Shown one piece after another: positions 1-8,434 of a stretch of DNA of 38,964 nt. The translations under genes and the position numbers were made by a program. The notes under the pieces were generated by a model. It was not told the origin of the DNA. It searched no databases and saw only the letters and a program-made list of their open reading frames with translations. The stretch lies in the NCBI RefSeq assembly GCF_004402595.1, contig NZ_SOFY01000023.1:1-38964 (forward strand). Reading direction: 5' to 3'. Each line of letters begins with the position of its first letter. Positions within the stretch are counted from its first letter, which is position 1. Source of the stretch: Cryobacterium shii (lineage in GTDB: Bacteria > Actinomycetota > Actinomycetes > Actinomycetales > Microbacteriaceae).

Positions 1-1
1 A

Positions 2-448
2 CTTCAGCAGGGCCTCCTCGAACGCGGCCTTGGCTTCGTCCGGGAGCGACCAGGCCTGGCCCATCAGCACCTGCGCGTGCCGGTAGCTGATCTGGCCCGC
101 TCGGAGTGCGGCCATCGTCCGCGGGAGCTCACAAGTGAGTGATTCGCTCTCGGCGATCAGGGTCTCGGCCGATCGCTGCGGGATCCGGATCGTGCAGGCG
201 AGCTCACTCACGAACTCCCGCTCGGCGACCGTGTCGGCGTCCCACCGGGACCCTGGTACCCGAGGCGCGGCATCCGCAGTCGCCGTCGCATAGCGGTGGG
301 CTTCGTCGATGAGTTCGGCGAGCTCGGCCGCGACCCGGGCGAGCTTGCCGTGGGTCTCGCGGATGGCGTCGAAGTGCTCACCGCGTGTCTCCTGCTGTTC
401 GATGAACGAGGGCTTCATGAGGATCACGTTACGGGTACCCACTGACAT
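2..448 (-). CDS. DUF222/HNH-endonuclease-type protein, N-terminal part (runs off left edge)
   Basis: An open frame on the minus strand runs from an ATG at 446-448 to the window edge, giving about 149 residues with no stop. The translation contains SRWDADTVAEREFVSELA, then an IPQRSAETLIAES segment and ISYRHAQVLM. These match the N-terminal DUF222 region of the actinobacterial '13E12 repeat' HNH-endonuclease family. The HNH domain itself would lie off the left edge and cannot be seen. A second in-frame ATG at 416-418 is an alternative start; neither has a clear Shine-Dalgarno sequence. These proteins are abundant and multicopy in Microbacteriaceae, and their biological role is poorly known. Family assignment is by recognition of the sequence pattern; nuclease function is inference. 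Confidence 0.75.
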   Translation of the reverse strand, partial: MSVGTRNVILMKPSFIEQQETRGEHFDAIRETHGKLARVAAELAELIDEAHRYATATADAAPRVPGSRWDADTVAEREFVSELACTIRIPQRSAETLIAESESLTCELPRTMAALRAGQISYRHAQVLMGQAWSLPDEAKAAFEEALLK

Positions 449-601
449 TGCCCGCGGCATCCGCCCGCCGTGCCGTGCCCTGTGGATAACCTGATCAACA
501 GTGGAATGTGGAGGGATTGATTCATCCGCACACGGACTTCGGTTCACGGTTCTGGGAACGCGAACCTGACCCATCGCGGGGTTGTGGAGTATGAATGAGC
601 C

Positions 602-1018
602 ATGGTGACTGGAAGTGGAACCGAGGACGACCCGTGGCAGTTGGGGACCGCCCCCGGTACGTCTCGGTACACGATGTACCGGGACGAGCAGGGTGACCCA
701 CCGGCCGTCGTGTGCCAGGTGGGGGCGACGACGCTGAAGTACCGCGTGAGCGCGATCGTCGATCTGACCGCCTGGTTGCGTGAACGCGGAGACTGGGTCG
801 CGCTCGGGGCCGCTGACGAAACGAAGCCGGCCGCCGAGGGCACGGTCGAGGCATGGGGGCGAGCCGAGAGCAACCCGGTCGGGGGCTGGTACGGCCTGCG
901 CAAAGGGTATCGGGGCAGATTCGGCATGTACCTCCCGCCCCTGCTCGAGGCTCTGGGCCTCGTGGAACTCACCCACGAGGCACGCAACAACAGGGTGCGC
1001 GCCATCCCACAGAGTTGA
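602..1018 (+). CDS. Conserved actinobacterial protein of unknown function (DUF6855-like)
   Basis: A 138-residue soluble protein with no signal peptide or membrane segment. It starts MVTGSGTEDDPWQL and has a conserved-looking C-terminal block (GGWYGLRKGYRGRFGMYLPP, then LLEALGLVELTHEARNNR). I recognise this as a small conserved family of Actinobacteria, I believe DUF6855; the number is from memory and unconfirmed. The ATG at 602 is the only sensible start, because the ATG at 591 runs into a stop after five codons. The gene stands alone, between the divergent DUF222 gene and the ssb paralogue 226 bp downstream. No function can be assigned from sequence. Confidence 0.7.
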   Translation: MVTGSGTEDDPWQLGTAPGTSRYTMYRDEQGDPPAVVCQVGATTLKYRVSAIVDLTAWLRERGDWVALGAADETKPAAEGTVEAWGRAESNPVGGWYGLRKGYRGRFGMYLPPLLEALGLVELTHEARNNRVRAIPQS

Positions 1019-1244
1019 CGCGACCGCGCCCGGCCGTACGAGACCTGGATTCGGGTGTCGTCCCTCCCCAATTCCACGCACCGTGCGTTCTCCACACAAG
1101 CGCGGCCGGCCGACCAGTGGTGCGCCCGCCATCGCACACTCGGACTGTGCGAGCTGGGGCGGCGGAGACAGGCACGAGCCGTCGTCCCAGCTCGCATGCA
1201 CCGGGTCATCCGCCCGGCGCACGACCGCGTGCAGGGAGAAGATC

Positions 1245-1778
1245 ATGAGCGACACCATCACCGTGACCGGAATCGTGGCGACCTCGCCGCGCCACCTCGT
1301 GACCAGTTCAGGGCTGGCCATCACCTCTTTCCGGCTGGCGTCCGGCCAGCGCCGATTCGACCGCACCAAGCAGGCCTGGGTGGATGCCGACACGAACTGG
1401 TATTCGGTCTCGGCGTTTCGCCAACTCGCCCACAACGTGGTGGATTCGGTGCAGAAAGGGCAGCACGTCGTCGTGATCGGGCGTCTGCGCATCCGGGCCT
1501 GGGAGAACGCCGACCGCAACGGCACCTCGGTGGAGGTGGAGGCCGATTCCGTCGGGCACGACCTCGCCTGGTGCACCACGATCGCCCGGCGCACGGTGGC
1601 GTCCCCGGAACGTCAGCTCGATCCGTCGGCCGAGACCGCAGATTCCGCAGGTTCGGCTGAGGTCCAGTCGGAGGAGCCCGTCGAGTTGAGCCAGCCGGGC
1701 CCGCTGAGCCGGCCGGATCAGGATTCCGACGGGTTCCTGCCGGCCGGCAGCGCCACCCTGGTGAGCCTGGAGACGTAG
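1245..1778 (+). CDS. ssb: Single-stranded DNA-binding protein paralogue
   Basis: A 177-residue protein whose first ~115 residues form an SSB-type OB fold (MSDTITVTGIVATSPRHL; FDRTKQAWVDADTNWYSVSAF; GQHVVVIGRLRIRAWEN). The start is the ATG at 1245, preceded by GGGAGAAG. An open frame continues upstream, but those residues do not resemble SSB. The C-terminal ~60 residues are a Ser/Glu/Pro-rich linker ending SATLVSLET. The acidic DDDIPF-type tip that housekeeping SSBs use to recruit partners is absent. This points to an accessory paralogue, as many actinobacteria have, rather than the replication SSB next to rpsF/rpsR/rplI. OB-fold identity is well supported; the specialised role is inferred. 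Confidence 0.88.
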   Translation: MSDTITVTGIVATSPRHLVTSSGLAITSFRLASGQRRFDRTKQAWVDADTNWYSVSAFRQLAHNVVDSVQKGQHVVVIGRLRIRAWENADRNGTSVEVEADSVGHDLAWCTTIARRTVASPERQLDPSAETADSAGSAEVQSEEPVELSQPGPLSRPDQDSDGFLPAGSATLVSLET

Positions 1779-1891
1779 CCGGGCGACGCGCTTCTCGGTC
1801 CGGCTCGAGGCTGGGCCGACTCGCAGCTTGGCCGGCTGGCATCTGGCAGACTCGGAGGGCTGACCGCGCCGCGGTCTCGGGAGGATGCAGC

Positions 1892-2458
1892 GTGCCGGCT
1901 TCACAGAGGATGGGACCCAGGCTCCATCGAACCGGCACCGGCACCCGGATCCGACACCGGACGGGCCAGGTCGGGCTGATTACGGTGCTCAGCGTGATCG
2001 CGGGTCTCGGCCTCGTCGGGTGCTCCGCCACGTCGCCGGGACCGACTTCGGCTCGGACATCGGCGCCCTCGGCGACCCCGTCGGAGAACGCCACCCCGTC
2101 CCCAAGTGCGGCGCCGGTGGCCGCCCCCGTGCTGCGGCCCGAGCTTGACGCCGCGGCCAACCTCGACTATTTCGACGCCGTCGCAGCCGCGGTCGTGGCC
2201 GCCGATTCCGGCGCCGGCGGGCGCGCGTTCATCGACGCGCTCGCCCGGGGCGGCTTCGACAAGGCCCAGATGTCCGTCACCTTCGACGACACCAGCGCCG
2301 AGCTCGCCGCGGACTCGATCCAGTTCGCCGTGCGCATGGGCGAAGAGTGCCTGATCGGACAGAACGGTCCGGCCACCGGCGGCTATCACGGCGCCGTCCT
2401 GCCGGTGCTGGGTTCGGGAACGTGTCTGGTCGGGGTCACGCGCCAAATAGACTGGTAA
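1892..2458 (+). CDS. DUF6993-type lipoprotein
   Basis: A 188-residue putative lipoprotein. A GTG start at 1892 is preceded by GGGAGG. Residues 27-43 are hydrophobic and end in a lipobox LVGC with Cys44 as the predicted lipidated residue. A Ser/Thr/Pro/Ala-rich linker follows (about 45-80), then a compact domain with GGRAFIDALARGGFDKAQM, ECLIGQNGP and GSGTCLVGVTRQIDW. I associate that domain with DUF6993 of Microbacteriaceae. Two Cys in the domain (ECLIG, GTCLV) could form a disulphide outside the membrane. The stop lies 5 bp before ettA, and an ettA promoter may overlap its last codons. Export and lipidation are inferred from the signal; the function is unknown. Confidence 0.78.
   Translation: MPASQRMGPRLHRTGTGTRIRHRTGQVGLITVLSVIAGLGLVGCSATSPGPTSARTSAPSATPSENATPSPSAAPVAAPVLRPELDAAANLDYFDAVAAAVVAADSGAGGRAFIDALARGGFDKAQMSVTFDDTSAELAADSIQFAVRMGEECLIGQNGPATGGYHGAVLPVLGSGTCLVGVTRQIDW
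2448..2453 (+). promoter_or_regulatory. Candidate -10 box for ettA
   Basis: TAGACT lies ten bases before the ettA ATG, inside the final codons of the upstream lipoprotein gene. No Shine-Dalgarno is evident for ettA. This suggests a transcript with a leader of only a few bases. Motif-based only. Confidence 0.4.
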
Positions 2459-2463
2459 GCACT

Positions 2464-4146
2464 ATGGCTGAATTTATCTACACGATGGTCCGCGCTCGCA
2501 AGGCGGTGGGCGACAAGCTCATCCTCGACGACGTCACCATGTCATTCTTCCCCGGCGCCAAAATCGGAATCGTGGGGCCGAACGGCGCGGGAAAGTCCAC
2601 GATCCTCAAGATCATGGCCGGACTGGACACCCCCAGCAACGGCGAGGCGAAGCTCTCACCCGGCTACACGGTCGGCATCCTGATGCAGGAGCCCGAACTC
2701 GACGAGACCAAGACCGTCCTCGAGAACGTGCAGGAAGGCGTCGGCCCGATCAAGGCCAAGGTCGACCGGTTCAACGAAATCAGCCTCGCCCTCGCCGAAC
2801 CCGACGCGGACTTCGACGCCCTGCTGGCGGAGATGGGCACCCTGCAGGAAGCCATCGACGCGGCCGACGCGTGGGACCTCGACTCCCAGCTCGAGCAGGC
2901 GATGGACGCCCTCCGCACCCCGCCGGGAGACTACGCCGTCGCGGACCTCTCCGGTGGTGAGAAGCGCCGCGTGGCGCTGACCAAGCTGCTGCTGCAGAAG
3001 CCCGACCTGCTCCTCCTCGACGAGCCCACTAACCACCTCGACGCCGAGAGCGTGCTCTGGCTGGAGCAGCACCTCGCCCAGTACCCCGGCGCAGTCCTCG
3101 CCGTCACCCACGACCGGTACTTCCTCGACCACGTGGCCGAGTGGATCGCCGAAGTGGACCGCGGCCACCTGTACCCCTACGAGGGCAACTACTCGACCTA
3201 CCTCGAGAAGAAGCAGGAACGACTGCTGATCGCGGGCAAGAAGGACGCGAAGATGGCCAAGCGCCTCGCGGACGAGCTCGAGTGGGTGCGCTCGAACGCG
3301 AAGGGCCGTCAGGCGAAGTCCAAGGCGCGCCTCGCCCGTTACGAAGAGATGGCGGCGGCTGCCGAGAGCACCCGCAAGCTCGACTTCGAAGAGATCCAGA
3401 TTCCCGTCGGACCGCGCCTTGGCGCCCAGGTCATCGACGCCAAGAAGGTCAAGAAGGGCTTCGGGGACCGGGTCCTGATCGAGGACCTCTCCTTCACCCT
3501 CCCGCGCAACGGCATCGTCGGCATCATCGGCCCGAACGGCGTGGGAAAGACCACCCTGTTCAAGACCATCGTCGGCCTTGAACCCCTCGACCAGGGCGAA
3601 CTGAAGATCGGCGAGACCGTCGACATCTCCTACGTCGACCAGAGCCGAAGCGGCATCGACCCGAACAAGTCGCTGTGGGAGGTCGTCTCCGACGGCCAGG
3701 ACTACATCCAGGTCGGCAAGACCGAGATCCCGTCCCGCGCCTACGTCTCCACGTTCGGGTTCAAGGGTCCGGACCAGCAGAAGAAGGCCGGCGTGCTCTC
3801 CGGTGGAGAGCGCAACCGCCTGAACCTGGCGCTCACCCTCAAGCAGGGCGGCAACCTGCTGCTGCTCGACGAGCCCACTAACGACCTGGACGTCGAAACG
3901 CTCGGCTCGCTCGAGAACGCGCTGCTCGAATTCCCCGGCTGCGCCGTGGTGATCACTCACGACCGGTGGTTCCTCGACCGGATCGCGACCCACATCCTCT
4001 CGTATGAGGGCACCGACGAAGACCCGGCCAACTGGTACTGGTTCGAGGGCAACTTCGAATCGTACGAACAGAACAAGATCGCTCGGCTCGGCCCGGATGC
4101 CGCCAAGCCGCACCGTTCCGCGTACCGCAAGCTCACGCGCGACTAG
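2464..4146 (+). CDS. ettA: ABC-F protein, energy-dependent translational throttle EttA
   Basis: A 560-residue ABC-F ATPase with two tandem nucleotide-binding domains and no membrane segments. NBD1 has Walker A GPNGAGKS (38-45), signature LSGGEKRR (162-169) and Walker B plus catalytic Glu in LLLLDEPTNHLD (182-193). A basic, coiled linker of about residues 245-305 (KKQERLLIAGKK; NAKGRQAKSKARLARYEEM) is the P-site tRNA-interaction motif region. NBD2 has GPNGVGKT (356-363), LSGGERNR (445-452) and DEPTNDLD. Length and the short arm match EttA rather than Uup, or antibiotic-resistance ABC-Fs. Family knowledge: EttA binds the ribosomal E site and gates the first elongation steps according to ATP/ADP. 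The ATG at 2464 begins MAEFIYTMVRARK, the usual EttA N-terminus. Confidence 0.96.
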   Translation: MAEFIYTMVRARKAVGDKLILDDVTMSFFPGAKIGIVGPNGAGKSTILKIMAGLDTPSNGEAKLSPGYTVGILMQEPELDETKTVLENVQEGVGPIKAKVDRFNEISLALAEPDADFDALLAEMGTLQEAIDAADAWDLDSQLEQAMDALRTPPGDYAVADLSGGEKRRVALTKLLLQKPDLLLLDEPTNHLDAESVLWLEQHLAQYPGAVLAVTHDRYFLDHVAEWIAEVDRGHLYPYEGNYSTYLEKKQERLLIAGKKDAKMAKRLADELEWVRSNAKGRQAKSKARLARYEEMAAAAESTRKLDFEEIQIPVGPRLGAQVIDAKKVKKGFGDRVLIEDLSFTLPRNGIVGIIGPNGVGKTTLFKTIVGLEPLDQGELKIGETVDISYVDQSRSGIDPNKSLWEVVSDGQDYIQVGKTEIPSRAYVSTFGFKGPDQQKKAGVLSGGERNRLNLALTLKQGGNLLLLDEPTNDLDVETLGSLENALLEFPGCAVVITHDRWFLDRIATHILSYEGTDEDPANWYWFEGNFESYEQNKIARLGPDAAKPHRSAYRKLTRD

Positions 4147-4154
4147 GACCCCGG

Positions 4155-4649
4155 ATGAAGCTGCACGTTCCCGTCCGGCTGCGCTGGTCAGACCTTGACG
4201 CGTACGGCCACGTCAACAACGCCGAGATGCTGCGCCTCCTGGAGGATGCGCGGATCCAGGCGTTCTGGCCGGACGAGGACGGCACCGGCCCCGGGGCCGA
4301 AGGCGGCACCGCGGTGCTGGACGGGCGGCCGGGGGCGGCGACGCTGACTCTCATCGCGCGACTGGAAGCCGAGTACCTCGCGCCGATCCCGTACCTGAGA
4401 CAGCCCGTGGACATCCGTCTGTGGCTGGGCAAGCTCGGCGGCGCCAGCCTCGAGGTCTGCTACGAGGTCTGGAGCCCGGTCGGCGTCGAGCCGGCGAAGC
4501 TGTACGCCCAGGCGAGCACCACGATCGTGCTCGTCGATGCCGTGACCGAGCGCCCGCGCAAGATCAACGAGGTCGAACGAGCCGCCTGGGCGCCCTACGT
4601 GGACGAGCCGATCAGGTTCACCCGGCGCGCGTCCCTGCCGGAGGCCTGA
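4155..4649 (+). CDS. Acyl-CoA thioesterase, 4HBT/YbgC-type hotdog
   Basis: A 164-residue single hotdog-domain protein. The N-terminal RWSDLDAYGHVNNAEMLRLLEDARI carries the 4-hydroxybenzoyl-CoA-thioesterase/FadM-type catalytic pattern (Asp then GHVNNxxYxxxxE-like). A mid-protein segment LEAEYLAPIPYLRQPVDIRLWL is the central strand of the fold. It starts 8 bp after the ettA stop, so it is probably cotranscribed with ettA, an arrangement seen often in related actinobacteria. It should hydrolyse an acyl-CoA thioester in the cytoplasm; the substrate cannot be told from sequence. It converges on the Rieske gene. Confidence 0.88.
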   Translation: MKLHVPVRLRWSDLDAYGHVNNAEMLRLLEDARIQAFWPDEDGTGPGAEGGTAVLDGRPGAATLTLIARLEAEYLAPIPYLRQPVDIRLWLGKLGGASLEVCYEVWSPVGVEPAKLYAQASTTIVLVDAVTERPRKINEVERAAWAPYVDEPIRFTRRASLPEA

Positions 4650-4692
4650 GGCCCGGGCTTCGCCGACGGGGTGGTTCAGCCGGCAGAGGCAA

Positions 4693-5106
4693 TCAGCCCG
4701 CGGAGACGGTGTCGTCGGTGACGGTGACCTTCACGGATGCAAGCGCGGTCGTCGCCGGTCCGGCGAGGACCTCGCCGGTGGCCGCGTCGAATTTGGACCC
4801 GTGGCAGGGGCAGTCGAATTTCTTGTCCAGGGGTTTGACGACGCAGCCCTGGTGGGTGCAGATGGCGCTGAACCCGACCACGGTGCCCTCGGTCGGCTGG
4901 CTGAGCATGATCGGCTTGCCGTTCAGTTCGGCCACGATCGAGCCGCCCACGGGAATGTCGGCCAGCTTGGCGACCTCGACCGGCCCGCCGGAGCCCGCCC
5001 CGCCCGAATCGGGGGAGCCGGTGCTGCAGCCGACCAGGGCCACCGCTGTTCCGGCGGTGCCGAGCAGGATCGCGCTGCGGCGGGAGATGTCGGTGGGCTT
5101 CGTCAT
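4693..5106 (-). CDS. Rieske [2Fe-2S] protein, predicted Tat-exported lipoprotein
   Basis: A 137-residue protein. Residues 8-26 combine a twin-arginine-like motif (SRRSAIL) with a hydrophobic stretch and a lipobox ALVGC (Cys27), so it is predicted to be exported folded and lipid-anchored. After a Gly/Ser linker comes a Rieske domain. Cluster ligands are predicted at C83 and H85 (CTHQGC) and C99 and H102 (CPCHGS), with C88/C101 as the usual disulphide. At this length it is not a bc1-type Rieske subunit. It resembles the small stand-alone Rieske lipoproteins of actinobacteria whose electron partner is unknown. It begins 6 bp after the tesB stop, implying cotranscription. Confidence 0.9.
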   Translation of the reverse strand: MTKPTDISRRSAILLGTAGTAVALVGCSTGSPDSGGAGSGGPVEVAKLADIPVGGSIVAELNGKPIMLSQPTEGTVVGFSAICTHQGCVVKPLDKKFDCPCHGSKFDAATGEVLAGPATTALASVKVTVTDDTVSAG

Positions 5107-5112
5107 ATCGGT

Positions 5113-5988
5113 CTACTCCGCGTTGGTGGGCACGCGCAGCATGCCCTCCTGGGCGACCGTCGCCAGGAGCAGGCCGGACCGGCTGAAGATGCTGCCGGTG
5201 GAGAGCCCGCGTCCGCCCTGGGCGGTCGGGGAATCCTGCACGTACAGCATCCACTCGTCGGCCCGGCCGAAGCGGTGGAACCACATCGCGTGGTCGAGGC
5301 TGGCGACCTTGAGCCCCGGCGTGGCCCAGGCGATGCCGTGCCGCCGCATGATGGGCTCCATGATCGAGTAGTCGCTCGCGTAGGCCAGCGCCGCCCGGTG
5401 CAGGTCGGGGTCGTCGGGGAGCGGCCCGAGGGTCTTCATCCACACGGCCTGGCGGGACGTGTGCTCGCCGTTCACCGTGAGGTAGATCGGCGAGGGAACG
5501 TGCCGCATGTCGAAGGGGCGCTCACTGGCCCAGTACCGGGCGATCGAGTGGTCGACCTGCGCGAGCGATTCCGCGGCGGTCGGGAGGGATTCCGGAGCGG
5601 GGAGGTCGGAGGGCATCTCGATGTGGTGTTCGAGCCCCTCGTCCACGTCCTGGAAGGACGCGATCATCGACAGGATCGGGTGCCCGTCCTGGTAGGCCTG
5701 TGTGCGGCGGGTGGAGAAGGAACGGCCGTCGTGGATGCGGTCCACAGAAAAGGTGATCGGCTGGCCCACGTCGCCGGGGCGCAGGAAGTAGCCGTGCATG
5801 GAGTGCACGTGCCGGTCGTCCGGCACGGTCCTCATCGCGGCGACGAGGGACTGGGCGAGCACCTGTCCGCCGAAGACGCGGCCGAGCGGCATCCACTGCG
5901 ACGGGCCGGTGAAGATGTCTTCGCTGGTGCGGGCTCCCGTGTCCGTGAGGTCGAGAGCGGTCAGGAGACCTTCCATTTGGATATCCAT
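5113..5988 (-). CDS. tesB: Acyl-CoA thioesterase II
   Basis: A 291-residue double-hotdog protein, the normal length for TesB. Recognisable blocks are FTGPSQWMPLGRVFGGQVLAQ, HSMHGYFLRPGD (residues about 62-75), DGRSFSTRRTQAYQDG, and, near the C-terminus, LKVASLDHAMWFHRF. The ATG at 5988 has a strong AGGAGG about 8 bases upstream, which fixes the start. TesB hydrolyses medium/long-chain acyl-CoA to free acid and CoA in the cytoplasm. The gene leads an apparent two-gene operon with the Rieske lipoprotein and is divergent from the 6056 gene, sharing a 67-bp intergenic region. Confidence 0.93.
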   Translation of the reverse strand: MDIQMEGLLTALDLTDTGARTSEDIFTGPSQWMPLGRVFGGQVLAQSLVAAMRTVPDDRHVHSMHGYFLRPGDVGQPITFSVDRIHDGRSFSTRRTQAYQDGHPILSMIASFQDVDEGLEHHIEMPSDLPAPESLPTAAESLAQVDHSIARYWASERPFDMRHVPSPIYLTVNGEHTSRQAVWMKTLGPLPDDPDLHRAALAYASDYSIMEPIMRRHGIAWATPGLKVASLDHAMWFHRFGRADEWMLYVQDSPTAQGGRGLSTGSIFSRSGLLLATVAQEGMLRVPTNAE

Positions 5989-6055
5989 GCGGCCTCCTCA
6001 GGCGGGCGACGCAGGGTCCGGACGGCCCCGCGCGTACTTGGTAGTTTAGGAGTAG

Positions 6056-6733
6056 ATGAGCAAGTCATTTTCTCTCCCAGACTCCCTGTCCCTTCGCGAT
6101 CTTCAGGTGTACCTCTCCCGTGCCGGCCGGGTGGAGGACGGTTCCGTGCGCCTGATCCAGGCTGCGGGCGTGCTCGCCGTCTACACCGCCATCCTCTATC
6201 CCCGCGGCCTGCTGGACTCCAGCCCGACCGTGCTGGGCCTGCGCACGTTCGCGCTCACCGCCCCGGTCGACCTCGACGCGGTGGTGCCCGTGCGCTCCCT
6301 CCTCGACCGGCTCGCCCGGCTGACCGCGGCGGTGTCGGAGCCGGAGGCTGCGGTGACCGTGACGGTGCCGCTCGAGGTGACCACGGTGACGTGGGCCGGG
6401 ATCTCGCCGCCCACGGGCGGCTGGACCCTGCTGGGCCAGACGGATGCCGCGCTGCTCGAGGGTGCCGCGAAGACCGGCATCGAAGAAGTCGCCGCGGTCA
6501 TCCCGTCCGGGACCGGCGCGCAGATCGTGCAGCGGGTGCGGTCCGAGGTCTGGAGCCGCCCGATCCCCGGCCTGGAGATCGTGCCGTCCGGCGCCGCCTT
6601 CGCCGCCGTCAGCCTCGGCTTCCTGGCGAAGGACGAACCCGTGCGCCTGTACGAGACGGGCCTGTGGACCCGGATGAGCACGAGCCGCGGCCACATCCTG
6701 GTGCGCCGCAAGTCCTGGTCGCTCCAGGCCTGA
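6056..6733 (+). CDS. Conserved hypothetical protein
   Basis: A 225-residue protein without signal peptide, clear membrane helix or a motif I can name. It is rich in Ala/Val/Leu and has a distinctive LSLRDLQVYLSRAGRVEDGSV start and a GLWTRMSTSRGHILVRRKSW C-terminus. I recall similar uncharacterised proteins across Microbacteriaceae and related families. AGGAG lies three bases before the ATG and a TAGTTT -10-like box eight bases before it, so both leaderless and leadered initiation are possible. It is convergent with the pucR-type gene. No function is proposed. Confidence 0.7.
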   Translation: MSKSFSLPDSLSLRDLQVYLSRAGRVEDGSVRLIQAAGVLAVYTAILYPRGLLDSSPTVLGLRTFALTAPVDLDAVVPVRSLLDRLARLTAAVSEPEAAVTVTVPLEVTTVTWAGISPPTGGWTLLGQTDAALLEGAAKTGIEEVAAVIPSGTGAQIVQRVRSEVWSRPIPGLEIVPSGAAFAAVSLGFLAKDEPVRLYETGLWTRMSTSRGHILVRRKSWSLQA

Positions 6734-6743
6734 TCCGCCTCAC

Positions 6744-6776
6744 CGAGTCCGCCTACCCGAGTCCGCCTACCCGAGT
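6744..6776. repeat. 14-bp tandem repeat at the 3' junction of the unknown gene and the pucR-type gene
   Basis: The unit CGAGTCCGCCTACC occurs twice in perfect tandem and is followed by CGAGT. The stop codon of the minus-strand regulator (6767-6769) lies inside it, so unit-number changes could alter the regulator's last residues. Confidence 0.85.
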
Positions 6777-8356
6777 GGGGCGTCCCCGGCGGCCAGCAGG
6801 GCCGCCCAGAGGTCGGCCCGCGCGTGGAACGTGCCGAGGTCCCGGCCGAGCAGAGCCTCGGCCTGGTCGATCCGGCCACGCACGGTGTGGCGGTGCACCC
6901 CCAGTTCGGCCGCGGCCGGGCCGAACTGGCCGTTCTGCTCGAGCCATGCCCGGAGGGTCCCCAGCAGCGCCGTGCCGTGCGCGGCATCGTGGTCGGAGAG
7001 CGGCCGGAGGGTGGCGCGGCCGACTTCGGAGGCATCCGTGCGGGCCAGGAACGCCAGCACTCCCTGCCGGGAGATGACCTCGAACTCGACGATTCCGGGG
7101 GCGCCCTCGTTGGATCGCTCGAGCGATTGCCGGGCCTGGGCGACCAGATGCTGCAGTGACGGGTAGCCGCCGTGGTCGGACACCCCGACGTGCAGCCCGA
7201 AGCTCACCAGCTCGTCGAGGAGCGGACCGCCGGTCTGGTCGACGCAGAGCATGACCGACCTGCCCTCGCGGGCGAAGAAGAGCTGCCCGGGTCGTTCCTC
7301 CACGCGCAGCTCGAGGAACTCGGTCAGGGCGTCCAGGCGTTCGGGCAGGGGCTCGACGATGGCGATCCGCACCGGCTCGTGGGGGAGCGGCCCCCACATC
7401 TCGCGGGAGATGGTCTGGGCGAGCTCCACGTCCCCGCCGAGGAGCGCGTGCAGCAGGCCCGAGCGCAGGTGGCCGCGGGCACGGTCCAGGGCACTGTTCT
7501 GCTCGAGCGCGAGCCCGGCCATCGCGATGACGCTGGTCACCACCTCCTGGCTTGCCTGGTCGAGTTCGGTGGCACCGCCGAGGGCCAGCACACCGCGGAG
7601 CTGGTCCCGCCGGCCCAGCGTCTGCAGGGTCAGGGTCTCGCCGCCCTCGTCGAGGGTGGTGCTGGCCCGCTGCCCGCGGTGCAGCAGCCGGGCGGCCTCC
7701 TGCTGCACCCGGGCCAGGGAGCCCCGGGAGTTCGCGCCGCCCGAGGCCGCGAACGTGTCCCGCGGGAAGACCCGGTCGAGGGCGCCGCTCGCGTCGAACA
7801 GCGCCACCCAGTGGTTCAGCTGCCGGGACAGTTCGCTGAGCGTGGCGCTGAGGCCGTCCGGCCGGAGGGCGGCGAGCGAGATCGCACGCTGGGCTCCGAG
7901 CGCCCAGGTGTGCCGGGCGTAGCGCAGCTCCGCGACGAGGTCGCCGGCCGCGCGGGCGACCGCGATGAAGGGCGTGCCGTAGGGCACCTCGACCAGGGGC
8001 AGGCCGTGGGCGAGGCAGGCGGCGACCAGCGGATCGGGCGTGCCGTCGCGCACGACCTCGGTGCCGAAGCCGAGGGCGGCGATGCCGCGGGCGCGGAGCC
8101 GCGACACGTACTCGGCGTAGAAGGCATCCGTCGTGCCCTCGGCGGCGAACTGAGTGCCCGTGGTGAGCAGCACCTGGCCGGCGGAGAGGAACGGCGTCGG
8201 GTCGGCCAGGTCGGAGCTGTGCACCCATTCCACGGACTGCTCCAGCGCCTGGGCCGGCAACGATGCCTCGGGTGTGAGCAGGCGCAGCCGCAGACCCGGC
8301 TGGTCGAGCAGGCGGCGCAGGGGCGGCAGCAGCGGCGGGGCCGCGATCGGGGACAT
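6767..8356 (-). CDS. PucR-type transcriptional regulator (GabR-like)
   Basis: A 529-residue regulator. The N-terminal part (about 15-140) is a PucR ligand-sensing domain (LTPEASLPAQALEQSVEWVHSSDL-type start; PFLSAGQVLLTTGT). A GGDEF-like/CdaR middle region follows. The C-terminal ~60 residues are a PucR-type helix-turn-helix (LRAWLEQNGQFGPAAAELGVHRHTVRGRI). I chose ATG 8356 (MSPIAAPP) because the alternative TTG at 8371 would place the first operator-like repeat inside the gene. It is divergent from gabT. In Corynebacterium glutamicum a PucR-type protein (GabR) activates GABA-utilisation genes, so regulation of the adjacent gabT/gabD cluster in response to a catabolite is a strong contextual inference. 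Confidence 0.88.
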   Translation of the reverse strand: MSPIAAPPLLPPLRRLLDQPGLRLRLLTPEASLPAQALEQSVEWVHSSDLADPTPFLSAGQVLLTTGTQFAAEGTTDAFYAEYVSRLRARGIAALGFGTEVVRDGTPDPLVAACLAHGLPLVEVPYGTPFIAVARAAGDLVAELRYARHTWALGAQRAISLAALRPDGLSATLSELSRQLNHWVALFDASGALDRVFPRDTFAASGGANSRGSLARVQQEAARLLHRGQRASTTLDEGGETLTLQTLGRRDQLRGVLALGGATELDQASQEVVTSVIAMAGLALEQNSALDRARGHLRSGLLHALLGGDVELAQTISREMWGPLPHEPVRIAIVEPLPERLDALTEFLELRVEERPGQLFFAREGRSVMLCVDQTGGPLLDELVSFGLHVGVSDHGGYPSLQHLVAQARQSLERSNEGAPGIVEFEVISRQGVLAFLARTDASEVGRATLRPLSDHDAAHGTALLGTLRAWLEQNGQFGPAAAELGVHRHTVRGRIDQAEALLGRDLGTFHARADLWAALLAAGDAPLG

Positions 8357-8364
8357 GGACCAAG

Positions 8365-8411
8365 TGTACAAGATGGCGGATTACTCCCATGGGAATGTAC
8401 AGAATGGCGGG
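8365..8411. promoter_or_regulatory. Direct-repeat candidate operator between pucR-type gene and gabT
   Basis: Two 16-base direct repeats, TGTACAAGATGGCGGA (8365-8380) and TGTACAGAATGGCGGG (8396-8411), match at 13 of 16 positions. They are offset by 31 bp, about three helical turns. They lie just before the first codons of the regulator and just upstream of a possible gabT -35/-10 (TAGAGT, 8435-8440). That placement suits an activator that also represses itself. Confidence 0.55.
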
Positions 8412-8434
8412 TGCCGGCGCACCGCGAGCCGCCA

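Noticed and set aside
534..572. GGTTC...GAACC inverted repeat upstream of the 602 gene
   Set aside because: Only five paired bases at each side with long spacing; expected by chance.
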